A program made the position numbers and the translations under genes. A stretch of DNA of 64,000 nt, taken from positions 62,001-126,000 of the forward strand of contig JARKRC010000056.1 in the NCBI GenBank assembly GCA_029974595.1. Reading direction: 5' to 3'. The DNA comes from Ereboglobus sp. Lineage in GTDB: Bacteria > Verrucomicrobiota > Verrucomicrobiia > Opitutales > Opitutaceae. How positions within the stretch are numbered: the stretch's first letter is position 1; every line of letters begins with the position of its first letter. Of this stretch, positions 1 through 8,402 are shown piece after piece. Below the pieces are notes generated by a model. The model saw nothing but the letters and a program-made list of their open reading frames with translations, ran no database searches and was not told the DNA's origin.

Positions 1-155
1 GACAGGCCTACAACGACGCGGTGATGACCTACAACACGCAGCGCGAGGTTTTCCCGTCGGTGATCTTTGCGGGCATGTTCGGCTTCGGGCCGGCGGAGTT
101 GTTCCAGGTTGAAAACGCAACCGCCCGCCAGGCGCCGAAAGTATCGTTCAATTGA
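1..155 (+). CDS. LemA family protein, C-terminal fragment
   Basis: Only the last 50 codons are in the window; the frame opens at base 3 and stops with TGA at 153-155. The visible tail has the LemA ending: a helical stretch with YNDAVMTYNT, then REVFPSVIFAGMFGF, then a short tail around the PAELFQV segment. LemA proteins are small inner-membrane proteins with a helical periplasmic part and no settled molecular function. The gene directly downstream is an M48 metalloprotease, and LemA/M48 pairs are a common bacterial arrangement, which supports the call. The 5' part lies outside the window, so length and start cannot be judged. Confidence 0.85.
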   Translation, partial: QAYNDAVMTYNTQREVFPSVIFAGMFGFGPAELFQVENATARQAPKVSFN

Positions 156-221
156 TATTTTCCTTGGGAGCGCGGCCGCAAACCGCCGCGTTTCCCGGCA
201 ATCCTGTCTGTCAATCCGCCC

Positions 222-2162
222 ATGGACTTCTTCCAAGCTCAGGACAGCGCGCGCAAACGTTCGGCGCGGCTCGTGTTTTTCTATCTTGCGGCTGTTGTCG
301 CGATCATCGTCACGGTTTATTGCGTGATCGTGTTCGGGTTCAGGTTCGCGGCTGGAAACAGCGACGGCTCGCACATGTATGATCTGCCGCTTTGGCAGCC
401 GGATGTGTTCATCGGCACGGCGGTCGTGACAAGCGCGATCATCGGGCTTGGGTCGCTTTTCAAGACGATGTCACTGCGCTCGGGCGGGGGCGTGGTGGCG
501 CGTTCGGTGGGCGGGGTGCTCGTCTCGCCGAACACGAGCGATCCGCAGCGGCGCAGACTCGTCAACATCGTCGAGGAAATGTCCATCGCCGCCGGCGTGC
601 GGATGCCGGAGGTCTACGTGCTGCCCGAGGCGGGAATCAATGCGTTTGCCGCGGGTTATTCGCCGGACGACGCGGCGGTGGCTGTCACGCAGGGGGCGCT
701 CGACACGCTTTCGCGCGACGAATTGCAGGGCGTGGTGGCGCATGAGTTCAGCCACATCCTCAACGGCGACATGCGGCTCAACATCCGGCTGATCGGATTG
801 CTCTTCGGCATCCTGCTGCTCGCGCTCGTGGGACGGGTGGTGATGCGTATCGGCGTTTCGTCGGGCAGGGGGCGTTCGTCGAAGGACAAGGGGAACGGGG
901 GCATCGCGATTGCGCTGCTCGGGCTGGCCCTGATCGTCATCGGCTACATCGGTGTGTTTTTCGGGCGGCTCATTCAAGCGGCGGTGTCGCGGCAGCGGGA
1001 ATTCCTGGCGGATGCGTCGGCCGTACAATTCACGCGCAATCCGGACGGCATCGCGGGCGCGCTGAAAAAAATCGGCGCGACTGCGAACAGCTCGTATATC
1101 GAAAATCCGCATGCGACCGAGACGAGCCACCTGTATTTTGCAAGCGCGCTGCGCTCCTCGGCCAGCGGGTTGCTGGCGACGCACCCGCCGCTTGCCGAGC
1201 GGATCAAGGCGATCGATCCGACGTTCGACGGCAATTTCAAGGCCGTGAGGGCCGCACCCGTTCCGCCTGTGTTTCCGCAGCGAAAAGGCGGCGCGCCTGA
1301 AACGCGTCCGCCGCGCATCCCGGGCATGCCGCCCCCGCTGCCCGCCGCGGTGACCGCGCCGGTGTTTCTCGCGGCGCTGTCGGCGGCCGGGGCGCCCGAT
1401 CTGCAAAAAGGCGCGGACATACTCGCGGCGATTCCCGAGGAGTTTCGCGAAGCGGCGCATGATCCCGAACGGGCGCGCCCGGTGCTGCTGGCCTTGCTTT
1501 ATGCGAAGGACGATGCGGCGGTCAGCGCGAAACAGGATGCGGAGGTCGCGCGTGTCTTCAGCACGACGGAGCGGGTTGCGTTCATCGAAATGGCGGCGCA
1601 AATCGAGACCGTGCCCTCATGGGCGCGCATCGCGCTCGGCGACATGGCGCTGGCGTCGATCCGGCATCTGGACGCGCGCTTGATCAGCGCCACGATCGAT
1701 GCCGTTGACGCGTTCATCGAGGCGGACGGCGAGGTGAGCCTGCTGGAGTATGCGTTGCGCAAGGTGATTCATCGCAATCTGCGTCCGCCGGGACGACAGG
1801 GCATTCTGGTCAAATCCTGCGCGCCGCTGGCGGGCGATATCGCCGTCGTGCTGGGCGCGGTCGCGAATACCGGAAACTCTTCCGAGACGGCGAGGCAGCA
1901 TGCGTTTGCCGCGGGCGCGTCCGCAGTCCGCGAGGCCGAGCCGGAGGTCGCCCTGGCGATGCCGGAACAGTCCGGCCAGGGCGCGAAGGAGCTGGTGCGC
2001 GCGCTCGATCGCCTGGATTTGGGAACGCCGGCCGTGAAGCAGACCGTGATCGCCGCGCTCGTGCGCACGGCTTCGGACGACGGCAGGATCGAAGTGGTCG
2101 AGCAGGATTTGCTGCGGGCGGTCGCGGCGGCGTTGAATTGTCCCGCGCCGGCGTTGCTCTGA
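222..2162 (+). CDS. M48 family membrane metalloprotease (HtpX-like) with long C-terminal extension
   Basis: A zinc protease of 646 residues. The N-terminus has membrane segments near residues 18-40 and 61-80, followed by the zinc-binding HEFSH motif at residues 174-178, two more hydrophobic segments, and a downstream REFLAD element supplying the third ligand, as in HtpX. The family acts on membrane or envelope proteins. At 646 residues it is more than twice the size of E. coli HtpX; the extra C-terminal half (from about residue 340) begins with a Pro-rich linker and continues with a helical, acidic, TerB-like looking region of uncertain role. It starts 66 nt after the LemA gene, probably in one operon. 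It ends 9 nt from the convergent Sua5 gene. Confidence 0.9.
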   Translation: MDFFQAQDSARKRSARLVFFYLAAVVAIIVTVYCVIVFGFRFAAGNSDGSHMYDLPLWQPDVFIGTAVVTSAIIGLGSLFKTMSLRSGGGVVARSVGGVLVSPNTSDPQRRRLVNIVEEMSIAAGVRMPEVYVLPEAGINAFAAGYSPDDAAVAVTQGALDTLSRDELQGVVAHEFSHILNGDMRLNIRLIGLLFGILLLALVGRVVMRIGVSSGRGRSSKDKGNGGIAIALLGLALIVIGYIGVFFGRLIQAAVSRQREFLADASAVQFTRNPDGIAGALKKIGATANSSYIENPHATETSHLYFASALRSSASGLLATHPPLAERIKAIDPTFDGNFKAVRAAPVPPVFPQRKGGAPETRPPRIPGMPPPLPAAVTAPVFLAALSAAGAPDLQKGADILAAIPEEFREAAHDPERARPVLLALLYAKDDAAVSAKQDAEVARVFSTTERVAFIEMAAQIETVPSWARIALGDMALASIRHLDARLISATIDAVDAFIEADGEVSLLEYALRKVIHRNLRPPGRQGILVKSCAPLAGDIAVVLGAVANTGNSSETARQHAFAAGASAVREAEPEVALAMPEQSGQGAKELVRALDRLDLGTPAVKQTVIAALVRTASDDGRIEVVEQDLLRAVAAALNCPAPALL

Positions 2163-2171
2163 CGGCGGGCG

Positions 2172-3209
2172 TCAGGCCTTCGCGGCGGCGCGTGTGAGCC
2201 GGTCGTTGATCGCGGCGGCGAGCGCGCGGTCTTTTGCGGCGACACCGGCGGGCGCGAGTTCGGCGTGGATTTTTTTCCAGCGTTTTTTTGAGGAATCGAG
2301 GGCGCGCAGGGCGGCGAAGAGATTGCGCGCGGCTTCCTGCAGATTTCGTTTTTCGGAGAGGGGAAAAACATTTTCCGGCGTCAGTTTTTCGGAGCTGAAA
2401 AGGGGCAGCGCGGCTTCATCGGCGGGAAGGCTTGCGATGATGGCGGGCGTCAGGCGCGCGTGGAGCACGACGGGCGTGCGCGGGCTGTAATGCCTGCTCA
2501 ACATGCCGGGAGCGAGTTCCGCGCGCGTGGCGGGAGCGCGGCGTTTTTTTTGCGCCGCCACGCGGACGCGAAGAACGCGGGCAATTTCATCCGCGCCGAT
2601 TTTTCCGGGGCGCAGAATCACGGGACAGCGCGGATCGCGCAGGTCGACGATGGTCGATTCCACGCCGATGGCGCAGTCGCCGCCGTTGAGGATGTGGCGG
2701 ATTTTTCCCGAAAGGCTGTCGCGCACATGGCCGGCGCAGGTGGGGCTGATGTAGCCGAAGGGGTTCGCGCTCGGCGCGACGAGGGGCAGGGCGCATTTTT
2801 TGAGGAGCGCGCGGAAAACGGGGTGCGCCGGCATGCGGATGGCGACGCTTGGAAGTCCGGAGGTGGCGAGGTCGGGGACGATGTCTTTTTTGGGGAGGAC
2901 GAGCGTGAGCGGGCCGGGCCAGAAGGCGCGAGCGAGTTTTTCCACGGCGGGATTGCGGTGTGCAAGCTGGTCGAGTTGCGCGAGGTCGTGGATGTGCACA
3001 ATGAGCGGATCGTTGGCCGGGCGGCCCTTGGCGCGGAAGATGGCCGCGCACGCGGCGGGGGAGAGGGCGTTGCCCGCGAGGCCATAAACGGTTTCGGTGG
3101 GCACGGCGACGGGTTCGCCGCGCTGGAGCGCGCGGGCGAGGAGCGCGATGTTGCGCGGGGTTCCCCGATAAATGCGGGTGGAGTGTGCTTTTTTTGACGC
3201 GCGTTTCAT
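2172..3209 (-). CDS. L-threonylcarbamoyladenylate synthase (Sua5/YwlC type)
   Basis: Makes threonylcarbamoyl-AMP from threonine, bicarbonate and ATP, the first step of the t6A37 tRNA modification; cytoplasmic. The N-terminal YrdC domain shows PTETVYGLAGNA and the downstream GRPANDPL and LVAPSANPFG elements. The roughly 345-residue length and the C-terminal part with LAPGMLSRHYSP correspond to the Sua5 form, with the additional Sua5 domain, rather than the short TsaC form. I chose the ATG at 3209 (MKRASKK); a GTG two codons upstream would also work. The start lies just below the rpsR terminator hairpin, so it probably needs its own promoter or read-through. Confidence 0.92.
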   Translation of the reverse strand: MKRASKKAHSTRIYRGTPRNIALLARALQRGEPVAVPTETVYGLAGNALSPAACAAIFRAKGRPANDPLIVHIHDLAQLDQLAHRNPAVEKLARAFWPGPLTLVLPKKDIVPDLATSGLPSVAIRMPAHPVFRALLKKCALPLVAPSANPFGYISPTCAGHVRDSLSGKIRHILNGGDCAIGVESTIVDLRDPRCPVILRPGKIGADEIARVLRVRVAAQKKRRAPATRAELAPGMLSRHYSPRTPVVLHARLTPAIIASLPADEAALPLFSSEKLTPENVFPLSEKRNLQEAARNLFAALRALDSSKKRWKKIHAELAPAGVAAKDRALAAAINDRLTRAAAKA

Positions 3210-3214
3210 GGACA

Positions 3215-3242
3215 CAAAAAAGGCCGGAGGTGTCCGGCCTTG
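3215..3242 (-). terminator. Rho-independent terminator of rpsR
   Basis: Inverted repeat AGGCCGGA/TCCGGCCT (3221-3228 and 3233-3240) with a 4-nt loop. Read on the minus strand it is followed directly by a run of six T. It sits about 28 nt after the rpsR stop codon and only a few bases before the Sua5 start. Confidence 0.8.
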
Positions 3243-3270
3243 GAAACAAGGGAAATGCCGCCGCCGGGTC

Positions 3271-3474
3271 TTACTGGGCGAGGAGCATGTTGCGCGAGCG
3301 CTTGATGGTGCTCGTGACGCGGCGCTGCTGCTTGGCGGTGAGGTGCGTCCACTTGCGGGGAAGTATCTTGCCCGTGTCGGTGACGTAGCGGTTCATCATC
3401 TGGGGCGCGGTGAAGGGGAACTTCTCCGGCGTCAGGCTCTGCTGTTGTTGTGCGGGCTGTTCAGTCGTGCTCAT
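3271..3474 (-). CDS. rpsR: 30S ribosomal protein bS18
   Basis: A 67-residue basic protein starting at the ATG at 3474 (MSTTEQPAQQQQ) and stopping with TAA at 3271-3273. The core NRYVTDTGKILPRKWTHL and the basic helix QQRRVTSTIKRSRNMLL match bS18, which binds 16S rRNA and bS6 on the small-subunit platform. A longer reading frame extends upstream, but the bS18 homology begins at this methionine. bS18 often lies with rpsF, ssb and rplI; here it stands with Sua5 only. A strong terminator follows it. Confidence 0.93.
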   Translation of the reverse strand: MSTTEQPAQQQQSLTPEKFPFTAPQMMNRYVTDTGKILPRKWTHLTAKQQRRVTSTIKRSRNMLLAQ

Positions 3475-3571
3475 TTGAAAAAGGGCAAAACAAATAGGGC
3501 GTGCGACGGGTGTGTCAACAGGCGATTTTGTGTTTATCCGGGGCTGTTTCCGGATCATACATCCGCGGCAT

Positions 3572-3997
3572 ATGACGAACTCATGGATTTTCTGGTCGCT
3601 CGCGTCGGCTCTTTTCGCGGGGGTGACGGCGGTTTTGGCCAAGGCCGGTGTGTCGGGTGTCGATTCGAATCTGGCGACGGCGGTGCGGACGACGGTCGTC
3701 TGTGTGTTTGCGTGGGCGATCTCGCTGGCGTTCAATCCCATGGGCGCGGTGTGGACGATTTCGCGGCGGGCGTGGGTATTCCTGGCATTGTCGGGCATCG
3801 CGACAGGATTGTCGTGGCTGTGCTATTTCCGGGCGTTGCAACTCGGGCCGGCGTCGCGGGTCGCGCCGGTTGACAAGCTGAGCGTGGTTTTTGTGTTCGT
3901 TTTCGCGGCATTATTTCTGGGGGAAACGCTGGATTGGAAGTCGGTGCTGGGGGGCGGATTGATTGTGACAGGCGCGATTGTGCTGGCGTTGAAATAA
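3572..3997 (+). CDS. EamA-domain membrane transporter (short, single-repeat DMT)
   Basis: A 141-residue hydrophobic protein starting at ATG 3572 (MTNSWIFWSL). It has about five membrane segments, the pattern of one EamA repeat: the start LASALFAGVTAVLAKAGV, the GLSWLCYFRALQLG segment and the closing LGGGLIVTGAIVLALK. Single-repeat proteins of this size act as dimers in the drug/metabolite transporter superfamily; the substrate cannot be read from sequence. It is divergent from rpsR. The frame is open 60 nt further upstream, but that part lacks membrane character, so I do not include it. Confidence 0.85.
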   Translation: MTNSWIFWSLASALFAGVTAVLAKAGVSGVDSNLATAVRTTVVCVFAWAISLAFNPMGAVWTISRRAWVFLALSGIATGLSWLCYFRALQLGPASRVAPVDKLSVVFVFVFAALFLGETLDWKSVLGGGLIVTGAIVLALK

Positions 3998-4037
3998 TTC
4001 AGGGTTGCGCCGCGCGCCCGCGGGCAGCACACAGACG

Positions 4038-4060
4038 GGTTCAATTTTCGCATTTGAACC
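4038..4060 (+). promoter_or_regulatory. Small hairpin ahead of ribH
   Basis: GGTTCAA (4038-4044) and TTGAACC (4054-4060) pair around a 9-nt loop and end 7 nt before the ribH ATG. The position overlaps where a ribosome-binding site would be, so it could influence initiation. It does not resemble an FMN riboswitch, and function is inferred from position only. Confidence 0.3.
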
Positions 4061-4067
4061 ATTCGCC

Positions 4068-4543
4068 ATGAGCCTCGACACGCCAAAGCCACAAACCATC
4101 AACGGCGCCGCCTTCAAGGTCGCCATCGTTGCCGCCCGTTTCAACAACGCGCTTGTTGACGCGCTTTTGCAGCAGGTGATCGCGACGCTGCGCAAGGCGG
4201 GCGTGAAGGAGAAAAACATCCGCGTCGAGCGTGTGCCCGGCTCAAACGAGGTGCCGTCCGCCGCGCAACTGCTCGCCGCCTCGCAAAAGCCCGACGTGGT
4301 GATCGCGCTCGGCGTCCTCATTCGCGGCGACACGATTCACTACGGGCTGATTGCCGACGGCTCGACACACGCGCTCCAGCGTGTCGCGCTCGACACCCGC
4401 ACGCCGGTGATCAACGGCATTGTCGTTGCCGAAAACCAGCAGCAGGCCGAGACGCGCTGCCTCGGCGCGATCAGCCGCGGAGGCGAGTTCGCCCACTCGG
4501 CGCTCGAAATGGCCGCATTGAAGAAAAAACTTTCCGCAAAAAA

Positions 4544-4547
<4 letters not shown>
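4068..4547 (+). CDS. ribH: 6,7-dimethyl-8-ribityllumazine synthase
   Basis: Penultimate step of riboflavin synthesis: condenses 5-amino-6-ribitylaminouracil with 3,4-dihydroxy-2-butanone 4-phosphate. The protein has 159 residues, the usual family length, with ARFN near the N-terminus, the PGSNEVP substrate loop, LGVLIRGDTIHY, and the INGIVVAENQQQAETRC segment that replaces the more common GVLTxxxxEQA. The ATG at 4068 (MSLDTPKP) gives the normal N-terminus. The stop overlaps the nusB start by 4 nt (ATGA), so the two are translationally coupled, a common ribH-nusB arrangement. Confidence 0.95.
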
Positions 4548-4996
<449 letters not shown>

Positions 4997-5000
4997 CGAC

Positions 5001-5933
5001 ATGTTCGGTCTATTCAAGAAATTCAAGGACGGCCTCGCAAAAACCGTCACGGCCATCGCCTCGAAAACCGCCGCGCTCTTCGGCGGCAAGCCTATCGACG
5101 CCTCGTCGCTCGAAACACTCGAGGAAGCGCTCTACACGGCGGACTTCGGCGTCGAGACGACCGAGGAAATTTTGCGGGAAATCCAGGACGCCTACAAAAA
5201 GGACAAGTCCCTGCGCGGCCAGCAGGCCGCCGCCATCGGCGCCGCCGTGCTGCGCCGCGTGCTCGCCGGCTCCGAGGGTCGCCTCGAAAACACGCCGCCA
5301 CCCGCCAATGGCAACCCGACCGTCATCGCCATGATCGGCGTCAACGGCTCCGGCAAAACCACTACGTCGGCCAAGCTCGCGTGGCGGTTGCGCGAGGACA
5401 AGAAGAGCGTCGTCCTCGCCGCGTGCGACACGTTCCGCGCCGCCGCCGTCGAGCAGCTCAAGACTTGGGCCGCGCGCCTCGAACTCGACATCGTCGCGAG
5501 CCACACCGGCGCGGATTCCGCCGCCGTCGCGTTCGATGCGTGGCAGGCCGCGAAATCGCGCGGGCGCGACGTCCTCATCGTGGACACCGCCGGACGTCTT
5601 CACACGAAGGCGAACCTCATGGAGGAGCTCGCGAAAATCCGCCGCGTTCTCCAGAAAAACGACCCGGGCGCGCCGCAGCACCGCTGGCTCGTCGTTGACG
5701 GCAGCCTCGGCTCGAACTCCATCCAGCAGGCGAAGGTTTTCCACGAAAGTTTCAATCTCACCGGCCTCGTCGTCACGAAACTCGACGGCACCAGCCGAGG
5801 CGGCGCGATCGTGGGCATTTATCGCCAGCTCAAGCTCCCGATCTATTTCCTCGGTTTAGGCGAGCAGCCCGAAGACTTGCAGCCCTTCTCGGTCGATAAT
5901 TACGTGAAGGCGGTTTTCGGCTTGGAAAATTAA
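5001..5933 (+). CDS. ftsY: Signal recognition particle receptor FtsY
   Basis: SRP-type GTPase that docks ribosome-SRP complexes at the membrane. From ATG 5001 the protein has 310 residues: a short amphipathic N-terminus (MFGLFKKFKDG), the NG domain with P-loop GVNGSGKTTT (from residue 113), DTFRAAAVEQL, DTAGRLHTK, and TKLDGTSRGGAIVGI. The acidic A domain of enterobacterial FtsY is absent, as in many bacteria. One oddity: the usual DATTGQN loop reads DGSLGSN at about residues 233-239. It lies 4 nt after nusB and is followed by a 26-bp inverted repeat. Confidence 0.95.
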   Translation: MFGLFKKFKDGLAKTVTAIASKTAALFGGKPIDASSLETLEEALYTADFGVETTEEILREIQDAYKKDKSLRGQQAAAIGAAVLRRVLAGSEGRLENTPPPANGNPTVIAMIGVNGSGKTTTSAKLAWRLREDKKSVVLAACDTFRAAAVEQLKTWAARLELDIVASHTGADSAAVAFDAWQAAKSRGRDVLIVDTAGRLHTKANLMEELAKIRRVLQKNDPGAPQHRWLVVDGSLGSNSIQQAKVFHESFNLTGLVVTKLDGTSRGGAIVGIYRQLKLPIYFLGLGEQPEDLQPFSVDNYVKAVFGLEN

Positions 5934-5941
5934 AAATTGAA

Positions 5942-6010
5942 AATCACGGAAACACGGAAGCACGGAATAAAACCGTTTTGTATTTTCCGTGCTTCCGTGT
6001 TTCCGTGATT
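5942..6010. repeat. Perfect 26-bp inverted repeat with internal 8-nt tandem units
   Basis: Arms at 5942-5967 and 5985-6010 are exact reverse complements with a 17-nt spacer. Each arm consists of three copies of an 8-nt unit (CACGGAAA, CACGGAAG, CACGGAAT). The right arm ends 5 nt before the NUDIX ATG. It could end ftsY transcription or fold over the NUDIX ribosome-binding region; the tandem internal structure is not that of an ordinary terminator. Confidence 0.85.
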
Positions 6011-6015
6011 CCGAC

Positions 6016-6507
6016 ATGTCCATCCCCTACAAACTCGCCGTCCTTGTCTTCATTGAAAACGCGCAGGGCGAGCAACTGCTCATCCGTCGCGCAAAAGCGC
6101 CGAACCTCGGCGCGTGGAGCCCCATCGGCGGCAAGCTCGAAACGGCGGTCGGCGAATCGCCCTACGAGTGCGCCGTCCGCGAGACGCGCGAGGAAACGGG
6201 TTTCGAAATCACCACCGCCGACCTGCACCTCTTCTGCATGATCGCGGAAAAATCCTACGAGGGCAGCGGCCACTGGCTGCTCTTTCTCTTTCGCTGCAAG
6301 AAACCCATTCCCGCGCTCCCACCCGACATCGAGGAAGGCGCATTCGGCTTTTTCAGCCGCGCCGCGATGGATGCCATCCATATTCCCGAAACCGACCGCG
6401 CCGCTCTCTGGCCGATCTACGACAACCACCGCGACCGCTTCGTAACCCTCAATGTGGACTGCAATCCCGAAAATCCGCTGCGCGTTATCACGGAGGAAAT
6501 TTTCTAA
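6016..6507 (+). CDS. NUDIX hydrolase
   Basis: A 163-residue pyrophosphohydrolase-fold protein starting at ATG 6016 (MSIPYKLAVLVF). The NUDIX box is clear in RETREETGF with the upstream GGKLET and the conserved Glu; the spacer between the first Gly and first Glu is two residues longer than the G-x5-E consensus. The family cleaves nucleoside diphosphates linked to another moiety using Mg2+; the exact substrate cannot be told, although a MutT-like role is possible. It is flanked on both sides by different inverted-repeat elements, so its expression may be separate from ftsY and ettA. Confidence 0.88.
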   Translation: MSIPYKLAVLVFIENAQGEQLLIRRAKAPNLGAWSPIGGKLETAVGESPYECAVRETREETGFEITTADLHLFCMIAEKSYEGSGHWLLFLFRCKKPIPALPPDIEEGAFGFFSRAAMDAIHIPETDRAALWPIYDNHRDRFVTLNVDCNPENPLRVITEEIF

Positions 6508-6521
6508 GGCAAATCTTCAAC

Positions 6522-6599
6522 CGCAGATGAACGCAGATGGACGCAGATACATACAGGCGCGCGAAGGTTTGAATCTGCGCCCATCTGTGTTCATCTGCG
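6522..6599. repeat. Imperfect 27-bp inverted repeat with internal 10-nt units
   Basis: Arms at 6522-6548 and 6573-6599 match at 25 of 27 positions as reverse complements. Each arm contains three units of about 10 nt built on CGCAGATGAA. The element fills the gap between the NUDIX stop (6507) and the ettA start (6627). Its sequence is unrelated to the element at 5942-6010, but the design is the same. Confidence 0.8.
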
Positions 6600-6626
6600 A
6601 TTAATTCATTTTCCAAAAAATCAGCC

Positions 6627-8309
6627 ATGGCCGACGAACAACCGAAAATCATCTTTTCCATGATGCGCGTCTCGAAAAAAATCGAGCGCAAGGAAATCCT
6701 CCGCGATGTTTCGCTGTCGTTTTTCTACGGGGCGAAAATCGGCGTGCTCGGGCTCAACGGCTCCGGCAAATCCTCGCTCATGCGCATCCTCGCCGGACGC
6801 GACAGGGAGTTCGACGGGGAAGTCGTTTTCAAACCCGGATACAGCGTCGGGCTTCTCGAGCAGGAGCCGCAACTCGCCGCGGGCAAAACCGTCCGCGCCT
6901 GCGTCGAGGAGGGCGTGAAGCATCTCGCCGATCTCGTCGAGGCCTACAACGCCACATGGGACGAAATCGACGCCGCACCGGATGATGCGGCGCGCGACGC
7001 CATCACGGAAAAACAGGGCGAGCTTCAGGAAAAGATCGACTCGCTCAACGCGTGGGATATCGCCTCGCACGTTGACATGGCGATGGACGCGCTTCGCTGC
7101 CCGCCGCCCGAGACAATCGTGGACACGCTTTCCGGCGGCGAGCGCCGCCGCGTCGCCCTCGCGCGCCTCCTCCTCCAAAAGCCCGATATCCTTCTCCTCG
7201 ACGAGCCGACCAATCACCTCGACGCCGAAAGCGTCCACTGGCTCGAACAGCACCTTTCGCGCTACGAAGGCACGGTGATTGCCGTCACGCACGACCGTTA
7301 CTTCCTCGACAATGTCGCCGGCTGGATACTCGAACTCGACCGCGGACACGGCATCCCCTGGCAGGGAAATTACTCCTCCTGGCTCGAACAAAAGCAGCGT
7401 CGTTTCGCCGTCGAGCAACGCACCGAGGATCGCCGGCAGAAGGCGATGGCGCGCGAACTCGAATGGATACGCAAATCCGCCAAGGCCCGCGTCGCGAAAT
7501 CGCAGGCACGCATCAGCGCCTATGAGTCGATGCTCAAGGAAAACACCGCCGAAAAGGAGCGCGAATTCGAGATCATCATTCCGCCCGGCCCGCGCCTCGG
7601 CACGCTCGTCGTCGAGGCCGACAAACTCGCGAAGGGTTACGGAGACAAACTCCTCTTTGAAAACCTGACATTCAATCTCCCGCCCGGCGGCATCGTCGGC
7701 GTGATCGGCCCCAACGGCGCGGGCAAGACCACGCTTTTCCGCCTCATCACCGGCGCGGAGAAACCTGATGCCGGCACGCTCCGCATCGGCGACACGGTGA
7801 AGATTGCACACGTTGACCAGTCGCGCGATTCGCTCCCCGACGAAGCCACGATCTACGAGGCTATCAGCGACGGGCAGGAAATCCTGAAACTGTCCAACCG
7901 CGAGGTGAACGCCCGCGCCTACTGCGCGCAGTTCGGTTTCACGGGTGCCGATCAGCAGAAAAAAGTGGGCATCCTTTCCGGGGGCGAACGCAATCGCGTG
8001 CACCTTGCGCGCCTCCTGAAAAGCGGCGCCAACCTGATCCTTCTCGACGAGCCGACCAACGACCTTGATGTGAACTCGATCCGCGCGCTTGAGGAAGGGC
8101 TGGAAAATTTTGCCGGTTGCGCCGTCGTCGTTTCGCACGACCGCTGGTTTCTCGACCGCGTGGCCACGCACATCCTCGCCTTCGAGGGCGACAGCTCCGT
8201 GGCGTGGTGGGCGGGCAATTACACGGGCTATCTCGAAGACTACCGTCGCCGCAAGGGCAAGGACGCCGACCATCCGCACCGGATAAAATACCGGAAGCTG
8301 ACGCGCTGA
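6627..8309 (+). CDS. ettA: Energy-dependent translational throttle protein EttA (ABC-F ATPase)
   Basis: Soluble ABC-F protein of 560 residues that binds the ribosomal E site and gates the first elongation step according to ATP/ADP. Two ATP-binding cassettes are visible: first with GLNGSGKSS and LSGGERRRVALARLL, DEPTNHLDAES; second with GPNGAGKTT, LSGGERNRVHLARLL and DEPTNDLD. The charged linker between them (around ELEWIRKSAKARVAKSQAR) is the P-site tRNA-interaction motif of this subfamily. Length is close to E. coli EttA (555). No membrane segments, which excludes a transporter. Confidence 0.94.
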   Translation: MADEQPKIIFSMMRVSKKIERKEILRDVSLSFFYGAKIGVLGLNGSGKSSLMRILAGRDREFDGEVVFKPGYSVGLLEQEPQLAAGKTVRACVEEGVKHLADLVEAYNATWDEIDAAPDDAARDAITEKQGELQEKIDSLNAWDIASHVDMAMDALRCPPPETIVDTLSGGERRRVALARLLLQKPDILLLDEPTNHLDAESVHWLEQHLSRYEGTVIAVTHDRYFLDNVAGWILELDRGHGIPWQGNYSSWLEQKQRRFAVEQRTEDRRQKAMARELEWIRKSAKARVAKSQARISAYESMLKENTAEKEREFEIIIPPGPRLGTLVVEADKLAKGYGDKLLFENLTFNLPPGGIVGVIGPNGAGKTTLFRLITGAEKPDAGTLRIGDTVKIAHVDQSRDSLPDEATIYEAISDGQEILKLSNREVNARAYCAQFGFTGADQQKKVGILSGGERNRVHLARLLKSGANLILLDEPTNDLDVNSIRALEEGLENFAGCAVVVSHDRWFLDRVATHILAFEGDSSVAWWAGNYTGYLEDYRRRKGKDADHPHRIKYRKLTR

Positions 8310-8402
8310 GTCTTTTTTCTTTCACATATTTTTTCAACGAACACTGTTCATGAACTTCGCTGCTTGCGTGAACATCGGCAGCACACATTCTTCAACGCCA
8401 CC

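Noticed and set aside
4005-4067. FMN riboswitch upstream of ribH
   Set aside because: The gap is only 70 nt and contains a simple hairpin; the long conserved multi-helix FMN element would not fit.
5942-6599. CRISPR-like array in the repeat-rich gaps
   Set aside because: Units are only 7-10 nt and contiguous, without unique spacers of constant length, and no cas genes are in the window.
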